Shown: positions 19,914 through 28,860, numbered from the stretch's first letter. The stretch: DNA of 64,000 bases from Pelodictyon phaeoclathratiforme BU-1 (GCF_000020645.1 NC_011060.1:1998501-2062500); one strand, 5' to 3'. Numbers and translations are program-made. The notes: generated by a model from the sequence alone, not told the origin.

Positions 19914-20315
19914 AGGCTCTGCGATTGCAATGTCGCCACCTTTTCAGTGATTACTCTTGCTGGCACGTTTAACCCTAAATTAACGTATCTGAACGAATAA
20001 AGCACCATACCTTTATCGTTTACGCCAGGATTGCGTAGCTCATAAGGTATTGAAAAAGAGTGGAATGCCTTTTATCCTTTAAGAAAAGGGTTTTCATCAA
20101 GGATGGAAGAAGAGGTCGACGATTGCACTGTATTGATATTTCGACAAACAACGTCAACATTGTAAAACACTTTAAAACAAAATCTGAAGTTTGGTCAGGT
20201 GGTGATACTCACCCACAGAACAATATGACTTGCTACCAGAAGTTTTTGAGCAGTTCAATGTGTTCGAAAGCTGGCAAACTCAATCAGCAGAGCGCGATAC
20301 AAGACAAATTGAACA
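19914..20315. other. 402 bases without a recognisable gene
   Basis: Lies between the hsdR relic and the BrnTA pair. Short frames exist but none resembles a protein. Probably decayed sequence. Confidence 0.35.
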
Positions 20316-20636
20316 TCAAACTGCGTTTATCCCGCGTCTTTTTCCTTTTTTTGTCGGGCTTGTGATTGATAGTTTTCCTTCATTGTACTTATGAATCAGC
20401 ATTGATATAAAAGATTGATATGGAATACCTTCTTCGACCGCCTTGGCACGAATTTTCATTAAATCGCGCTCACTCATTGTTATGTTGATTTGTTTTTGTG
20501 TGTTCAGGCTATAGAGGGCAGTCTTTTCATATTGATTTTTTTCTTTAGCGTCAAGATCGGAAATCCAGTTTTCCGTTTCAAGTGATTCCGCTAATTCTTG
20601 TTCATCTTTATCAACGTAGCTCGTCTTTTTTTTCAT
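20316..20636 (-). CDS. BrnA/CopG-like antitoxin
   Basis: 106 aa. The C-terminal half, INITMSERDLMKIRAKAVEEG followed by IPYQSFISMLIHKYNEG, has the ribbon-helix-helix pattern. I start it at ATG 20636 because GGAG lies 7 nt upstream; a TTG at 20648 would overlap that site. It overlaps the 3' end of the toxin gene by 26 bp, the usual BrnT-BrnA order. Confidence 0.8.
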   Translation of the reverse strand: MKKKTSYVDKDEQELAESLETENWISDLDAKEKNQYEKTALYSLNTQKQINITMSERDLMKIRAKAVEEGIPYQSFISMLIHKYNEGKLSITSPTKKGKRRGINAV

Positions 20637-20910
20637 TTTTTTCTCCAAAAAATCTCTTTGTTGCTTTGCTGTTTGGTATTATCGTTTTCAAAAATATTTT
20701 TTCTTCATCTTCAATGTACGGTACTGAATAGACATAACTTTCAAGCTCTACCAGAAAAATTTTCTGGTTTGGATATTTTTCCTGGTTTGGATGTCTTACG
20801 CGGTCGAGCAGTTTTCCGGAAGCTATTGCCAGTTCAACCTGCTCAAATGAGACACCTCGCTCTTTTTTGAGTAAATCATTTTTATCATCATTCCAATCAA
20901 AATATTTCAT
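20611..20910 (-). CDS. BrnT-like ribonuclease toxin
   Basis: 99 aa beginning MKYFDWNDDKNDLLKKERGVSFEQVELAIASG, the typical BrnT start (WDxxKxxxxxxKHGVSFExA; here the His is Arg). RelE-fold mRNA cleavage is the family role. It is paired with the ribbon-helix-helix antitoxin immediately downstream. The frame is intact in an otherwise decayed region, which fits selection on an addiction module. Confidence 0.8.
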   Translation of the reverse strand: MKYFDWNDDKNDLLKKERGVSFEQVELAIASGKLLDRVRHPNQEKYPNQKIFLVELESYVYSVPYIEDEEKIFLKTIIPNSKATKRFFGEKNEKKDELR

Positions 20911-21065
20911 CAGCGGATACCTGTTGTCTTCAATTTTAATGATAGCAACAGCTTATGATTTCTGTCAAACAAATTCTCTATTTTATTATGAAAAAGATAA
21001 TGTAACGCCATTGTAGCGAAATAATAGCAACACATCAAAAAACCAGCCAAAAATACATCAGAATA

Positions 21066-21173
21066 TCAGACATAAACCTTGTGAAGATAAAATTCCTGGC
21101 CAAACTGCTGCTCCAGATAGTCTGCCGTCGTTTGCTGAACGAGGGAATCTTCGGTGTAGGGCGATGAGGTCAT
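21066..21173 (-). pseudogene. N-terminal fragment of a second hsdR copy
   Basis: 35 codons: MTSSPYTEDSLVQQTTADYL is nearly identical to the start of the relic at 19913, then the sequence diverges and stops. Evidence of duplication or recombination within the decayed restriction locus. Confidence 0.7.
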
Positions 21174-21466
21174 GGGCCTCATCATGGGCCCCGACATGAG
21201 GGGTTGACTCTGGCTGTAACTCTGGCTGTCCAGAAACTGGCTCAAGAAGAATAAAATCTTTACACAGATTGCTCTTCATCCGTTTCAGGCTTTATGACAA
21301 GGGATTGACCGTCTATTGACATTTCGACAAACAATGTAAATACTATAACTCATTATTAATTAATCACTTAATAATCTATCAGAGAAGTTATCGACGCAAG
21401 TTATGAACGTAACGCCCTTTATTCGGGCCAATTGCGACAATAACTTGATAATATTGTGCGCAATGC

Positions 21467-21583
21467 TCATACCACCACCTCCCCGCTCATCAGGCGCGGG
21501 AGGAGAATGTCGCGGGCTTTGCTGAGATTACGATTTTCAAAACTGAGTGTTTTCAGTTGCTGAAGAATTGGGTCAATAATGCT
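21467..21583 (-). pseudogene. hsdS: C-terminal fragment of type I specificity subunit HsdS
   Basis: The reading IDPILQQLKTLSFENRNLSK followed by ARDILLPRLMSGEVVV and a stop is the conserved C-terminal coiled region of HsdS. The target-recognition domains are missing. With hsdM (22.9 kb) and hsdR (21.2 kb) pieces on the same strand it preserves the M-S-R order of a lost operon. Confidence 0.75.
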
Positions 21584-21659
21584 GTTGTATCCCCAACTCC
21601 TCAAAATTCTTCTTGATGGCGATGGGCGGGCGGGCGCGGTTGAGGAACCAGAGTTCGCA

Positions 21660-21745
21660 GCTCAACAAGGAGCGTTACAAAGCCTTTTTCAGGCTATTCG
21701 TCACTTTTTGACGGCAACGCGGAGCAGACAGTATCCCGGGAAGTG
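21660..21745 (-). pseudogene. Short relic related to the gene at 23844-24110
   Basis: The DNA that includes cgtcactttttgacggcaac matches the 5' part of the 23844-24110 gene with scattered changes. Only some 25 codons remain and they contain a stop. Confidence 0.45.
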
Positions 21746-21775
21746 GATTACCACGCATTCTGCTTTATTGCATCA

Positions 21776-22310
21776 TCAATCATTCATGCAAAGTAAAAAT
21801 ACTGTAATAACTAACATGTTTAGCCCTGTAAAGTCGGCTATCGTGTTCATATCAATACCCTTACCTGCCATATTCAATACAATGGCCTTTGATGCTGCAT
21901 TGACTCCTTCCTCTCTCCCTTTTTCCATGCCCTTTTCCAGTGCCGAGGCAATTTTACTTTCTGCTTCCACCAATGATTGCTTGCGAACTTCATATACCTG
22001 ACGCTCCTCTTCATCAAACATGCGATCTATGGCTGTAATAGCTTTCACTATATTTTTGTCGATGGCCAGCTCTTTGGGCGTATGCTCCCGGTCAAGCTGA
22101 TGCGCTGTCATAAAAAAAGGTCGTCCAGCGATCAAGTGTACTGCTAATTTCATGGTGCAGTTTATTGAACTTTTTCAGCTCAATCTCCACCACCTGATCC
22201 TCTTCGGAGACAATGGCGTTAATGAGGGAGATGAGCAGATCCTTATTCTCTTCGCTGCCAAAAAGCTTTTTAAAGGCGAAATCGACGCGGGGATTTATTT
22301 TGCATATGGT
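21776..22310 (-). pseudogene. Rpn-family nuclease relic with internal deletion
   Basis: Third copy of the Rpn/PD-(D/E)XK family that is intact at 28861 and 36721. The N-terminus (INPRVDFAFKKLFGSEENK, about 22310-22190) is joined to the C-terminal third (HQLDREHTPKELAIDKN onward). The joint lies at a TTTTTCAGCTCAAT motif that occurs twice in the full-length genes, so the middle (about 340 bp) was lost between direct repeats. A further frameshift precedes HQLDREH. Confidence 0.85.
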
Positions 22311-22546
22311 TCTATCCGGTTCAGCCGCTCATCAAACTCCAGTTCCATGTCTGGTGATGGGTTGATGTTATGCAATTTCAGAAGTGTCCGCATGATGGTC
22401 CTCTGTTGTCAGTTTGTGCCTGGCGTTTTTGGGCTTTAAAGAAATATTCTGAAGATAGTTCGTGTATCTGAAAGGAAACCCTTGTGTTTTTTTGAGAACA
22501 GGTCACCGTTTTAGCGTAATGACCACTATTTTTATGATGCACCAGT

Positions 22547-22894
22547 TCATAATACTCTTCTTTGGGCAGCAAACACAGCAGATTGATGTACCCGACTCTC
22601 ACCCTCCTTCAGCGATGCCAAATAGTCAAACTGCGCTTCCGGTTTCAGGTAGATGGCGCTCTTGCCGGAAAAATCCTCCTTGGAGAGCGGACGGGTTTTG
22701 CCCCCGCGAGTGGGCAGAGCAGCTTCGAGCCCCTCCCGCACTGCCAGAAAGCGGCTGTAGGCATGGCGCAAAAAAATCAGCCCCATGACCGGCAGAAAGT
22801 ACTCGTTACTCGCATAGTTTGAGCTCGCCCGCAAGGTATCCGCCGCGTTCCAGAGGCGCTTTTCTATAGCTTCGATGTGTTCAAGTTGCGACAA
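22547..22894 (-). pseudogene. hsdM: N-terminal fragment of type I methyltransferase HsdM
   Basis: 115 codons: EKRLWNAADTLRASSNYASN, LPVMGLIFLRHAYSRFLAVR and KSAIYLKPEAQFDYL match the helical N-terminal domain of HsdM. The SAM-binding and NPPY motifs are absent. The frame then runs into unrelated sequence. The called start is a TTG (22894). Confidence 0.8.
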
Positions 22895-23196
22895 GTGGTT
22901 GTTTTGTTAATCTGTTAAAAGGAATCCATACAAGCATCCATCATCTGAGTCTTGTCGTCTGGTTAAGATATGCTGTTGTAATGGCACAATTTACTTTTTA
23001 TTAAGGCGTTACCCATGCAATTTGCTGGATACAACAGTTAAATACAGCTTGTCATTTTCAATTCTAACGTCTATAAAAACGGAACATCCAGCCCCATGAG
23101 CCATGAAAATCGTCAAAAAAGCCTGAATGTCATGGCTTGGTATTACAAAATATTCAGTTAATTTTGGCATTGAGTCAACTTTTGAGGGTATCGCGG
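22895..23196. other. About 300 bases without a recognisable gene
   Basis: Lies between the hsdM fragment and the dead HigB-like toxin. I see no ORF, repeat or RNA gene. Confidence 0.3.
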
Positions 23197-23542
23197 ATGC
23201 GAGAAATAATTTTCTTCAAAAATTCTGCCGGAAAAAGTCCTGTTAAAGATTTTTTGAGTGCCTTGTCTGCAAAAGAGAAACAGAAAGTTTTTTGGGTACT
23301 TGCTTTAATCAGAGATATTCAGATAGTACCAAAAGATTATTTTAAAAAGCTTTAGAACACCGACGGAATCTGGGAAGTTCGAGCAAAACACGGCAACAAC
23401 GCATTCAGATTGCTTGGTTTTATGGATAAGGGTAGCCTCGTTATTTTAACAAACGGGTTCATCAAGAAAAGTCAGAAAACACCAGATCAATAGATCGCTC
23501 TGGCAGAGCAACGAAAAAATATATACAAGGAGGGAAAAAGGC
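23197..23542 (+). pseudogene. HigB/Gp49-like toxin with two in-frame amber codons
   Basis: The frame starts MREIIFFKNSAGKSPVKDFL and continues LSAKEKQKVFWVLALIRDI, the usual Gp49/HigB start. TAG at 23353-23355 interrupts FKKL-stop-NTDGIWEVRAKHGNN, and TAG at 23491-23493 interrupts KTPDQ-stop-IALAEQRK. Family members usually have Glu at both places, so two GAG-to-TAG changes explain them. The rest of the frame is undamaged. The partner antitoxin follows directly. Confidence 0.85.
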
Positions 23543-23818
23543 ATGGATGAGCTACAGGCATTTATTGATGAGCAAAAAGCTCTTGATCCAGAGTTTGCGG
23601 AGTCGTTTGATGAAGGGTATGAACAGTTCAAGATAGGGGTGCTCCTTCGTCAGGCTCGTGAGAGTGTTGGTTTAACACAGGATGATATTGCTGGTAAAAT
23701 GAAGACCAAAAAATCCACGATCTCCCGTATTGAAAATCACTCGCAGGATGTACGACTTTCAGTGTTGATGCACTATACTGAAGCTCTTGGAAAAAAACTG
23801 AACCTTTCGATTCAGTGA
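23543..23818 (+). CDS. HigA-like XRE-family antitoxin
   Basis: 91 aa with an acidic N-terminus (DELQAFIDEQKALDPEFAE) and a helix-turn-helix at about 33-85 (LLRQARESVGLTQDDIAGKM, STISRIENH). A strong AGGAGGG site precedes ATG 23543. The toxin upstream is dead, so this antitoxin is an orphan. It could still protect against related toxins such as the one at 10.8-11.1 kb, which is speculation. Confidence 0.85.
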   Translation: MDELQAFIDEQKALDPEFAESFDEGYEQFKIGVLLRQARESVGLTQDDIAGKMKTKKSTISRIENHSQDVRLSVLMHYTEALGKKLNLSIQ

Positions 23819-23843
23819 GTGGGAACAGCGCGCCTATTCACCC

Positions 23844-24110
23844 TTACCCATCTGCTGCGACAACTGCTCCCAGCCGTTGAAGCTTCATAGCCGTTTGCTT
23901 TAAGGGGACTGATTCTACCACAGCATCATCTCCGCCCATGAACTTCAGCGCCGTAGCATACAAGCCGGGAATGGCAAGATTCAGCGTCACCAGTTGTTTG
24001 GCCAGCTCGTCAAGCAGTTTTGGCTGGTCAATAATCGCCGTTACAAAGCCCTTCTCAAGCTCTTCGTCACTTTTTGACGGCAGCGCGGAGTAGACAATAT
24101 CATCATCCAT
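23844..24110 (-). CDS. Small hypothetical protein
   Basis: 88 aa, not recognised with confidence. Acidic N-terminal part (SKSDEELEKGFVTAIIDQP), then a hydrophobic stretch LAKQLVTLNLAIPGLYATAL that could be membrane-associated. A damaged copy of its 5' end lies at about 21660-21745, so it belongs to a sequence duplicated in this region. It may itself be a truncated piece of a larger protein. Confidence 0.45.
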   Translation of the reverse strand: MDDDIVYSALPSKSDEELEKGFVTAIIDQPKLLDELAKQLVTLNLAIPGLYATALKFMGGDDAVVESVPLKQTAMKLQRLGAVVAADG

Positions 24111-24285
24111 GATCGGGCTCTTGTTGCAGGTTGGGGGATGCTGCGATAGTGTCGCAATTTACTCTTTATTCTGACGTTGCTTATGCAGTTCACAGAAAAA
24201 ATCAGTAAAATACAACTAAACAAGCAAAGCGAATCTATTCGATGGAGTTATCAATAGAGTCCCTGTAATAAATAATTTCTGCATC

Positions 24286-24525
24286 ATGCCAACGATTAAA
24301 GAACTGTCGAATGGATTTCGATTCTTTTTCTTTAGCTTCGATTGTAACGAGCCTTTGCACGTGCATGTGAGTAAAGAGAGCAAAATCTGCAAGTTCTGGG
24401 TGGAACCTCTTTCGTTGGCAAAAAACCACGGCTTTTCGTCAAAAGAGCTTAATGCCATTTACAAGGTAATCCAGCTTGAAAGCAACCTCATAAAAAGTTA
24501 CTGGTATGAACACTGCGGTCAATAA
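24286..24525 (+). CDS. DUF4160 domain protein
   Basis: 79 aa: MPTIKELSNGFRFFFFSFD, then EPLHVHVSKESKICKFWVEP, the DUF4160 pattern (EPPHVHVxxxxxxAKFWLxP). Commonly found with DUF2442 in two-gene units thought to act like toxin-antitoxin modules; the function is not established. It overlaps the next gene by 20 bp. Confidence 0.85.
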   Translation: MPTIKELSNGFRFFFFSFDCNEPLHVHVSKESKICKFWVEPLSLAKNHGFSSKELNAIYKVIQLESNLIKSYWYEHCGQ

Positions 24526-24778
24526 TGAACCAAGGATCAGTGCCGTTGAAATCACTGACGAGGTGATTTCCGCAACTCTTGATGACGGGCGAACGATCAG
24601 TGTTCCCCTGATTTGGTCATGGCGTTTAACCGAAAGCTCCGTGGAGCAGAGAAACAACTATGAGATCATTGGTAACGGTATCGGCATTCACTGGCCTGAT
24701 ATTGACGAAGATATCAGTGCAGAAGGGATGCTGTATGGAGTTCCCGCACAACGATCAAGAAAAAAAATATCGGCGTAA
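24506..24778 (+). CDS. DUF2442 domain protein
   Basis: 90 aa: EITDEVISATLDDGRTISVP, then LIWSWRLTESSVEQRNNYEI and IHWPDIDEDISAEGMLYG, the complete DUF2442 pattern. Partner of the DUF4160 gene, translationally coupled by a 20-bp overlap. Confidence 0.88.
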   Translation: MNTAVNNEPRISAVEITDEVISATLDDGRTISVPLIWSWRLTESSVEQRNNYEIIGNGIGIHWPDIDEDISAEGMLYGVPAQRSRKKISA

Positions 24779-24826
24779 GGAGAAGGAAAAATGTAGTATC
24801 TGACAAACTCCATCAACAAGCACGCT

Positions 24827-25219
24827 TCACTTCACGCTGCAAGGCTCTTCTGCGCTCTTGCTCCCTTCACAGTCACATTCACAATGCGCGACAAGCAACT
24901 TGCCGATTTCAAGCTCACCAATACGCGCTTTGCCAATGACAAGTTTACCAAGAGCGAGTCGGCCAATAGCCACGGCGCCGATAGCGAGCGCACCGATGGA
25001 GAACGCTCCAATGGCGAAGAGGCCCAAAGAGGCGAGCAATGAAGAGCTGACAAGAGAGGGCTTGAGTGGTTCAGCTTTCAGCCTGGAAGAAACAGAATCG
25101 GAGCCACAACATGAAAAGGCTGAACCCTTCTGCCCTTTTGCTCCAATGTTCAGATGACGATGCAGGAATGATTGCATAATGATAGATGATGAGTTTGATG
25201 CCGGGGCGACGACTACCAT
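24827..25219 (-). CDS. Glycine-pentad repeat protein of unknown function
   Basis: 130 aa (start uncertain). Residues about 67-110 are nine near-perfect pentads of form x-x-A/V/R-I/L-G (LFAIG AFSIG ALAIG AVAIG, RLALG KLVIG KARIG ELEIG). This period suggests a small beta-helix similar in principle to pentapeptide-repeat proteins. The C-terminal tail is Cys-rich (HCECDCEGSKS). No signal peptide is evident. No partner gene is obvious. Confidence 0.55.
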   Translation of the reverse strand: MVVVAPASNSSSIIMQSFLHRHLNIGAKGQKGSAFSCCGSDSVSSRLKAEPLKPSLVSSSLLASLGLFAIGAFSIGALAIGAVAIGRLALGKLVIGKARIGELEIGKLLVAHCECDCEGSKSAEEPCSVK

Positions 25220-25290
25220 AACTCAAAATTGCAAAAAAAATATGATTCCATTACCGTTCACAAAGCAGTTTTTTTATTGCTTCGACCTGA

Positions 25291-25544
25291 TTATTCATCC
25301 CCGCCCTTTTGCGAAAAAGAGGTGATTTCCAACACCGTCAAACCTGTGGCCTCAGCAATGGTGGCGATCTCGATGCCTTTGCCCAACAAGTTCATTGCAA
25401 TGGCTTTCAAAATATTTTTGTCGGAAGCCAACTCGTTTGGAGTATGCTCCTGGTCAAGCTGATGCGCTGTCGTTAAAAAACTGCTCCAGCGATCGAGAGC
25501 ACTGCTTATGGCGAAATCGACGCAGAGGGATTTATTTTGCACAT
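25291..25544 (-). pseudogene. Rpn-family nuclease relic, nearly all of the middle deleted
   Basis: Starts MCKINP like the full copies at 29727 and 37620, then a one-base insertion and a jump from about codon 12 straight to the ALDRWSSFLTTAHQLDQEHT part, and ends with the conserved tail ATIAEATGLTVLEITS. It is a fourth copy of the family, more eroded than the one at 21776-22310. Confidence 0.8.
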
Positions 25545-25600
25545 GGTTGTATCGTAGAATCACCCGAAGGCCCAAAAGATTGACAACAGTTATCGCCGCT

Positions 25601-26430
25601 TTACACGGTCGAAAGACGCTCTTTCTTTACATCGGTTTTGATCACATAACAGCCGTCGAACAGAGCTGCTCCTTTCAGGATCTCTTCATTGATCGTTACC
25701 TTGAACACCCTCTCCTAATGGGTCAGTTCCAGTACATCGTTGAGCTTGTACTGGCTGATCTTTTTCTGAAGAAAGCGTTGTGCAACATCCTGGTCACGTT
25801 TGACGGAACCGGCGAGATAGCTGTTTTTTTCTTCAACGTAACGCTGGATTTTTTTAACCCGTTCTTGGCGATTCTTTGCCATCTCTGCCTCTCGAACAGG
25901 ATTTCTTCTCAGCACATATCGTACGCTTTCTGTTTTATTTTCAACCTCATACAGATCATTATCAAAAAAATCCATTTGCAGCACTTCCGTCTTGAGCAGT
26001 GTCCTGATTTCTGGTTTTGAGAGTGAGGTGATGTAATGAAATCCCGCCTCGGTCAACTCTTTGGCCTGTGGTGTTTTGATCATTCCTTTGTCGCCAACCA
26101 TCGTGATCTCGTCAATTCAAAAGGTGTTGGCAACAGTACGAATCTGCTCTGCAACCGTTGACTTGTCGCCGGTATTGCCTGCAAATACCCGGACAGCAAC
26201 CGGATCGCCATCTGCTGTACACAACAAGCCGATAACGCGATCTGCTTCTTCCCCTTTTTTCCATCTCGGTTGTACCCAAAGGCAGCAAGCACATTCTCCA
26301 TCCCTTCAAGATATGATGAAGTAAAATCATAGAGCAATAACTCAGGGCCTGCAACTGTCGAATGCTACTTGAATAACTTCCGCTCAATGCGCTCCTGATT
26401 CTGTGTCAACCATGCCAGGTTTTCAATACT
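25601..26430 (-). pseudogene. IS1634-type transposase relic
   Basis: The middle and C-terminal parts are readable in shifting frames: ERIERKLFK-stop-HSTVAGPELLLYD (a TAG where Trp is expected), YDFTSSYLEGMENVLAAFGY followed by NRDGKKGKKQI, then VGDKGMIKTPQAKEL and VFKVTINEEILKGAALFDGC ending at the stop 25601-25603. The 5' third is missing. Frameshifts and stops show it is dead. It ends against the 3' end of the TIR/GH16-like gene. Confidence 0.85.
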
Positions 26431-28123
26431 GTATTTTTATTCTTGACTGTGTTGTACCAGATAGAATTTTCGGCAACTGCGCGACGCGCACAGAATTGAT
26501 ATTAAAAAAGAAGGCGGTATTGGCGACTGGATTTGTGACCGGGTTCAGTGCTCCGTTGAAGGCGATTGGCCAATCAGCCGCCGGAGCCCAGATGTTCATG
26601 TGAAGTGCCATCGGATGCTGTGGAATAGCATTTGTCTGCTCCCGAACCAACTGACCATCAACATACCATAATATTGCATTTTTGAACCACTCAATGCGGT
26701 AGGTGTGCTCATCGGTTAACGCACCTGAAATTGGATTAAAAGCAGGATGACCTGCGCCAAGGGGTTCATTCGCATAGAAGTTTGTCTGAATTTGATTGGG
26801 CCTATTCGATACCGCTGTAAAATCGATTTCGTCATGGAAGGTACCGGTGGAATTATAGAGAAACATGCCTCCGACAATACCAGCCGCCAACGGTTTTTCG
26901 AAATAAGCCTTGATTTCGACAGAAACTCCAGGGGAAAATGTCTGATTAGAGATAACTTCTGTTCCATAGAAGGATGGTGAAGAGCCATTGATTGGGTTGT
27001 ATGTATCGAGTTCGAGACGTAACACACCGTTTTTTCCTTCTGGAAGCAATTGGCGCTGTTGAGTGCGTCCGTAAAACGAAAAGTTTGAAGTGCCATTTTG
27101 CCAGTGGTTGTAGTCCCAGTTATTGAAACTATCCGCAAAAAGGATTTTTAAGTCATTACCTTCATTATTTCCTGATTCAGTGTCGTTCAGTATCTTTTGG
27201 CCTTTAGGTATTTCAACGGTTTTAGATGTATACGAAATAACTTTTGGTAGAATAAACACCATGACTACTGCTAATGCTAATAAGGCAATAATTAATGTTT
27301 TCCAGCTTATGACTTGCCAGGTTCTTAGGCCCGCAACTGCTGAGATCCCTTTTTCAACCCTCGTACGCAGAGGCTGCAGCTTCGACATTGAGGATACCTT
27401 TACTGGTGCTGACTTCGGGACTGGAGCTGAAACCGTATCTGGCGCTTTACCCGGGAGAGCTGGTTTTGAAGAATAGATTTTTGAGGTAACAGCATTCACA
27501 AGTTCCCTGAATGCCCTACAAGAGGTATCTTTTTTCCAGTCAGAAAGGTCTGCGGCATGAATATGACTCAATCCAAATGGAGGCTCAACGGCGTCAAGAA
27601 GCGCTGGAACAAGAATCCCCCTTTTATCCGCTTCATCTGCTTCGGCAATGACCCATTCGGAAGTGATGGAAAAATGAGACCATAAAACAAGCACGCACCG
27701 TGATTCATCCAGCCTCTTCTTGATATAACTCCGCCAGCTCTCACCCGGAGGAATCTCCAGATCCCAGAAAACACTCCAGCCCTTTTTTTGCAGCTCTTTG
27801 ACAATTGGCTGAACCCGTTTCAGGTCTTTGCGGGCATAGCTTATAAAAATATCAGTTTTAAACTCATTGCGTTGCGGTCCGGGTGGCGCCTCTGCTCCAT
27901 CGGTTGCACCAACACTACAGCCATCATACACCGACAAAAAGTTTTTCATTTCGCCGACCCAGCGCGGCCGTTCATGATCACTCAATCCATCAATATAGTG
28001 TTGTCGTTTTTGTTCGAAGCGTACCTTGTCGTCACCCCTGAAGGGCAACTTCGCCGCTTCAAGCAACGCCTCGCCAATGGTCGCTGGATTTTCGAGCATC
28101 CTGATGATCTCTTCAACGGTCAT
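26423..28123 (-). CDS. EAD-like/TIR/transmembrane/GH16-like fusion protein
   Basis: 566 aa in four parts. (1) Residues 1-70 are the helical module shared by four genes here (NPATIGEALLEAAKLPFRG, then RPRWVGEMKNFL). (2) TIR domain at about 88-215: DIFISYARKDLKRVQPIVKE and SEWVIAEADEADKRG, with the Glu expected of NADase TIRs. (3) One membrane helix at about 278-300 (TLIIALLALAVVMVFILP). (4) Residues 325-550 form a GH16/laminarinase-like jelly roll (DSFNNWDYNHWQNG, HDEIDFTAV, WYVDGQLV, LHMNIWAP). The GH16 motif usually reads E-x-D-x-E; here the last Glu is Thr, so the domain may bind glycans rather than cut them. Inference: a membrane receptor with an outside glycan-binding domain and an inside TIR effector. 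Last gene of the minus-strand cluster. Confidence 0.85.
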   Translation of the reverse strand: MTVEEIIRMLENPATIGEALLEAAKLPFRGDDKVRFEQKRQHYIDGLSDHERPRWVGEMKNFLSVYDGCSVGATDGAEAPPGPQRNEFKTDIFISYARKDLKRVQPIVKELQKKGWSVFWDLEIPPGESWRSYIKKRLDESRCVLVLWSHFSITSEWVIAEADEADKRGILVPALLDAVEPPFGLSHIHAADLSDWKKDTSCRAFRELVNAVTSKIYSSKPALPGKAPDTVSAPVPKSAPVKVSSMSKLQPLRTRVEKGISAVAGLRTWQVISWKTLIIALLALAVVMVFILPKVISYTSKTVEIPKGQKILNDTESGNNEGNDLKILFADSFNNWDYNHWQNGTSNFSFYGRTQQRQLLPEGKNGVLRLELDTYNPINGSSPSFYGTEVISNQTFSPGVSVEIKAYFEKPLAAGIVGGMFLYNSTGTFHDEIDFTAVSNRPNQIQTNFYANEPLGAGHPAFNPISGALTDEHTYRIEWFKNAILWYVDGQLVREQTNAIPQHPMALHMNIWAPAADWPIAFNGALNPVTNPVANTAFFFNINSVRVAQLPKILSGTTQSRIKIQY

Positions 28124-28157
28124 TCGTTTTGCCTCTTCTGAATATTATGGGGTACAA

Positions 28158-28766
28158 TCAAAGGTACTGTGCAAGAAAAATTTTCATTTCGCCAACCCAA
28201 CGTGGCCTGTCATGATCACTCAGTCCATCAATGTATCTCTGCCGTTTTTGTTGAAACCGTACCTTGTCATCACCCCTGAATGGTAACTTCGCCGCTTCGA
28301 TCAGGGCTTCACCAATGGTTGCAGGATTATCGAGTAGTTGCATGATCTGCTTGCCTGCTTTACTGACGGAGGAAGCAAGAATAGTGTCGGTGGTGCCCTC
28401 TGCCCGTTTCAGTTGGCTTTCGCTCTGAGTCGGGTTCAGCTCCCGGTGCTCGTAGGCTTCAGGGTGTGCGGCCATACGCATCATCTCCATCTTGATCTCT
28501 GCAAGTTTGCTGAACATCCTGTCGCGCTCGCTTTTGTCCCTGATATTGGCAATGGTCTGGCAGAGGTCGTGCTGCTGCAAATCAAGGAGCATAAGCTTCT
28601 CGGATACTTTCACAAATTCGGGAGAGAGCTTGATTTGACCGAGATTGATATCAACATCTGCCAACGCAAGGGAAGACAAACCCGCAGAGAGTGCGGTGAA
28701 ATCAAGCGTTTTTTCTGCGTAGGTGAAAAATTTCCGGCAGGCTGGTTTTGGAGAGAAGAATCCCAT
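28158..28766 (-). CDS. Protein with C-terminal EAD-like module
   Basis: 202 aa. The N-terminal 125 residues are helical and not recognised (SPEFVKVSEKLMLLDLQQHD, then DKSERDRMFSKLAEIKMEMM). Residues about 135-202 are the shared module (LLDNPATIGEALIEAAKLPF, RPRWVGEMKIFL), placed at the C-terminus rather than the N-terminus as in its three relatives. A free adaptor linking this module to another partner is plausible, by analogy with effector-associated domains. It lies 34 bp upstream of the TIR/GH16-like gene. Confidence 0.7.
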   Translation of the reverse strand: MGFFSPKPACRKFFTYAEKTLDFTALSAGLSSLALADVDINLGQIKLSPEFVKVSEKLMLLDLQQHDLCQTIANIRDKSERDRMFSKLAEIKMEMMRMAAHPEAYEHRELNPTQSESQLKRAEGTTDTILASSVSKAGKQIMQLLDNPATIGEALIEAAKLPFRGDDKVRFQQKRQRYIDGLSDHDRPRWVGEMKIFLAQYL

Positions 28767-28860
28767 CGTTGTTTCCTTATGTTGAGAAATGAAGTGTAAA
28801 AGGCCGTTGTACTTCTGTGTATGCCACTTGCCCTGAACAACTCACCCGCGAAACCAACCC

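Noticed and set aside
893..23493. Amber codon recoding (TAG read as an amino acid), suggested by TAGs in phr and the HigB-like gene
   Set aside because: TAG is the proper stop of several genes here (all three FGE genes). Different residues (Gln, Glu, Trp) would be expected at the in-frame TAGs, so independent mutations are simpler.
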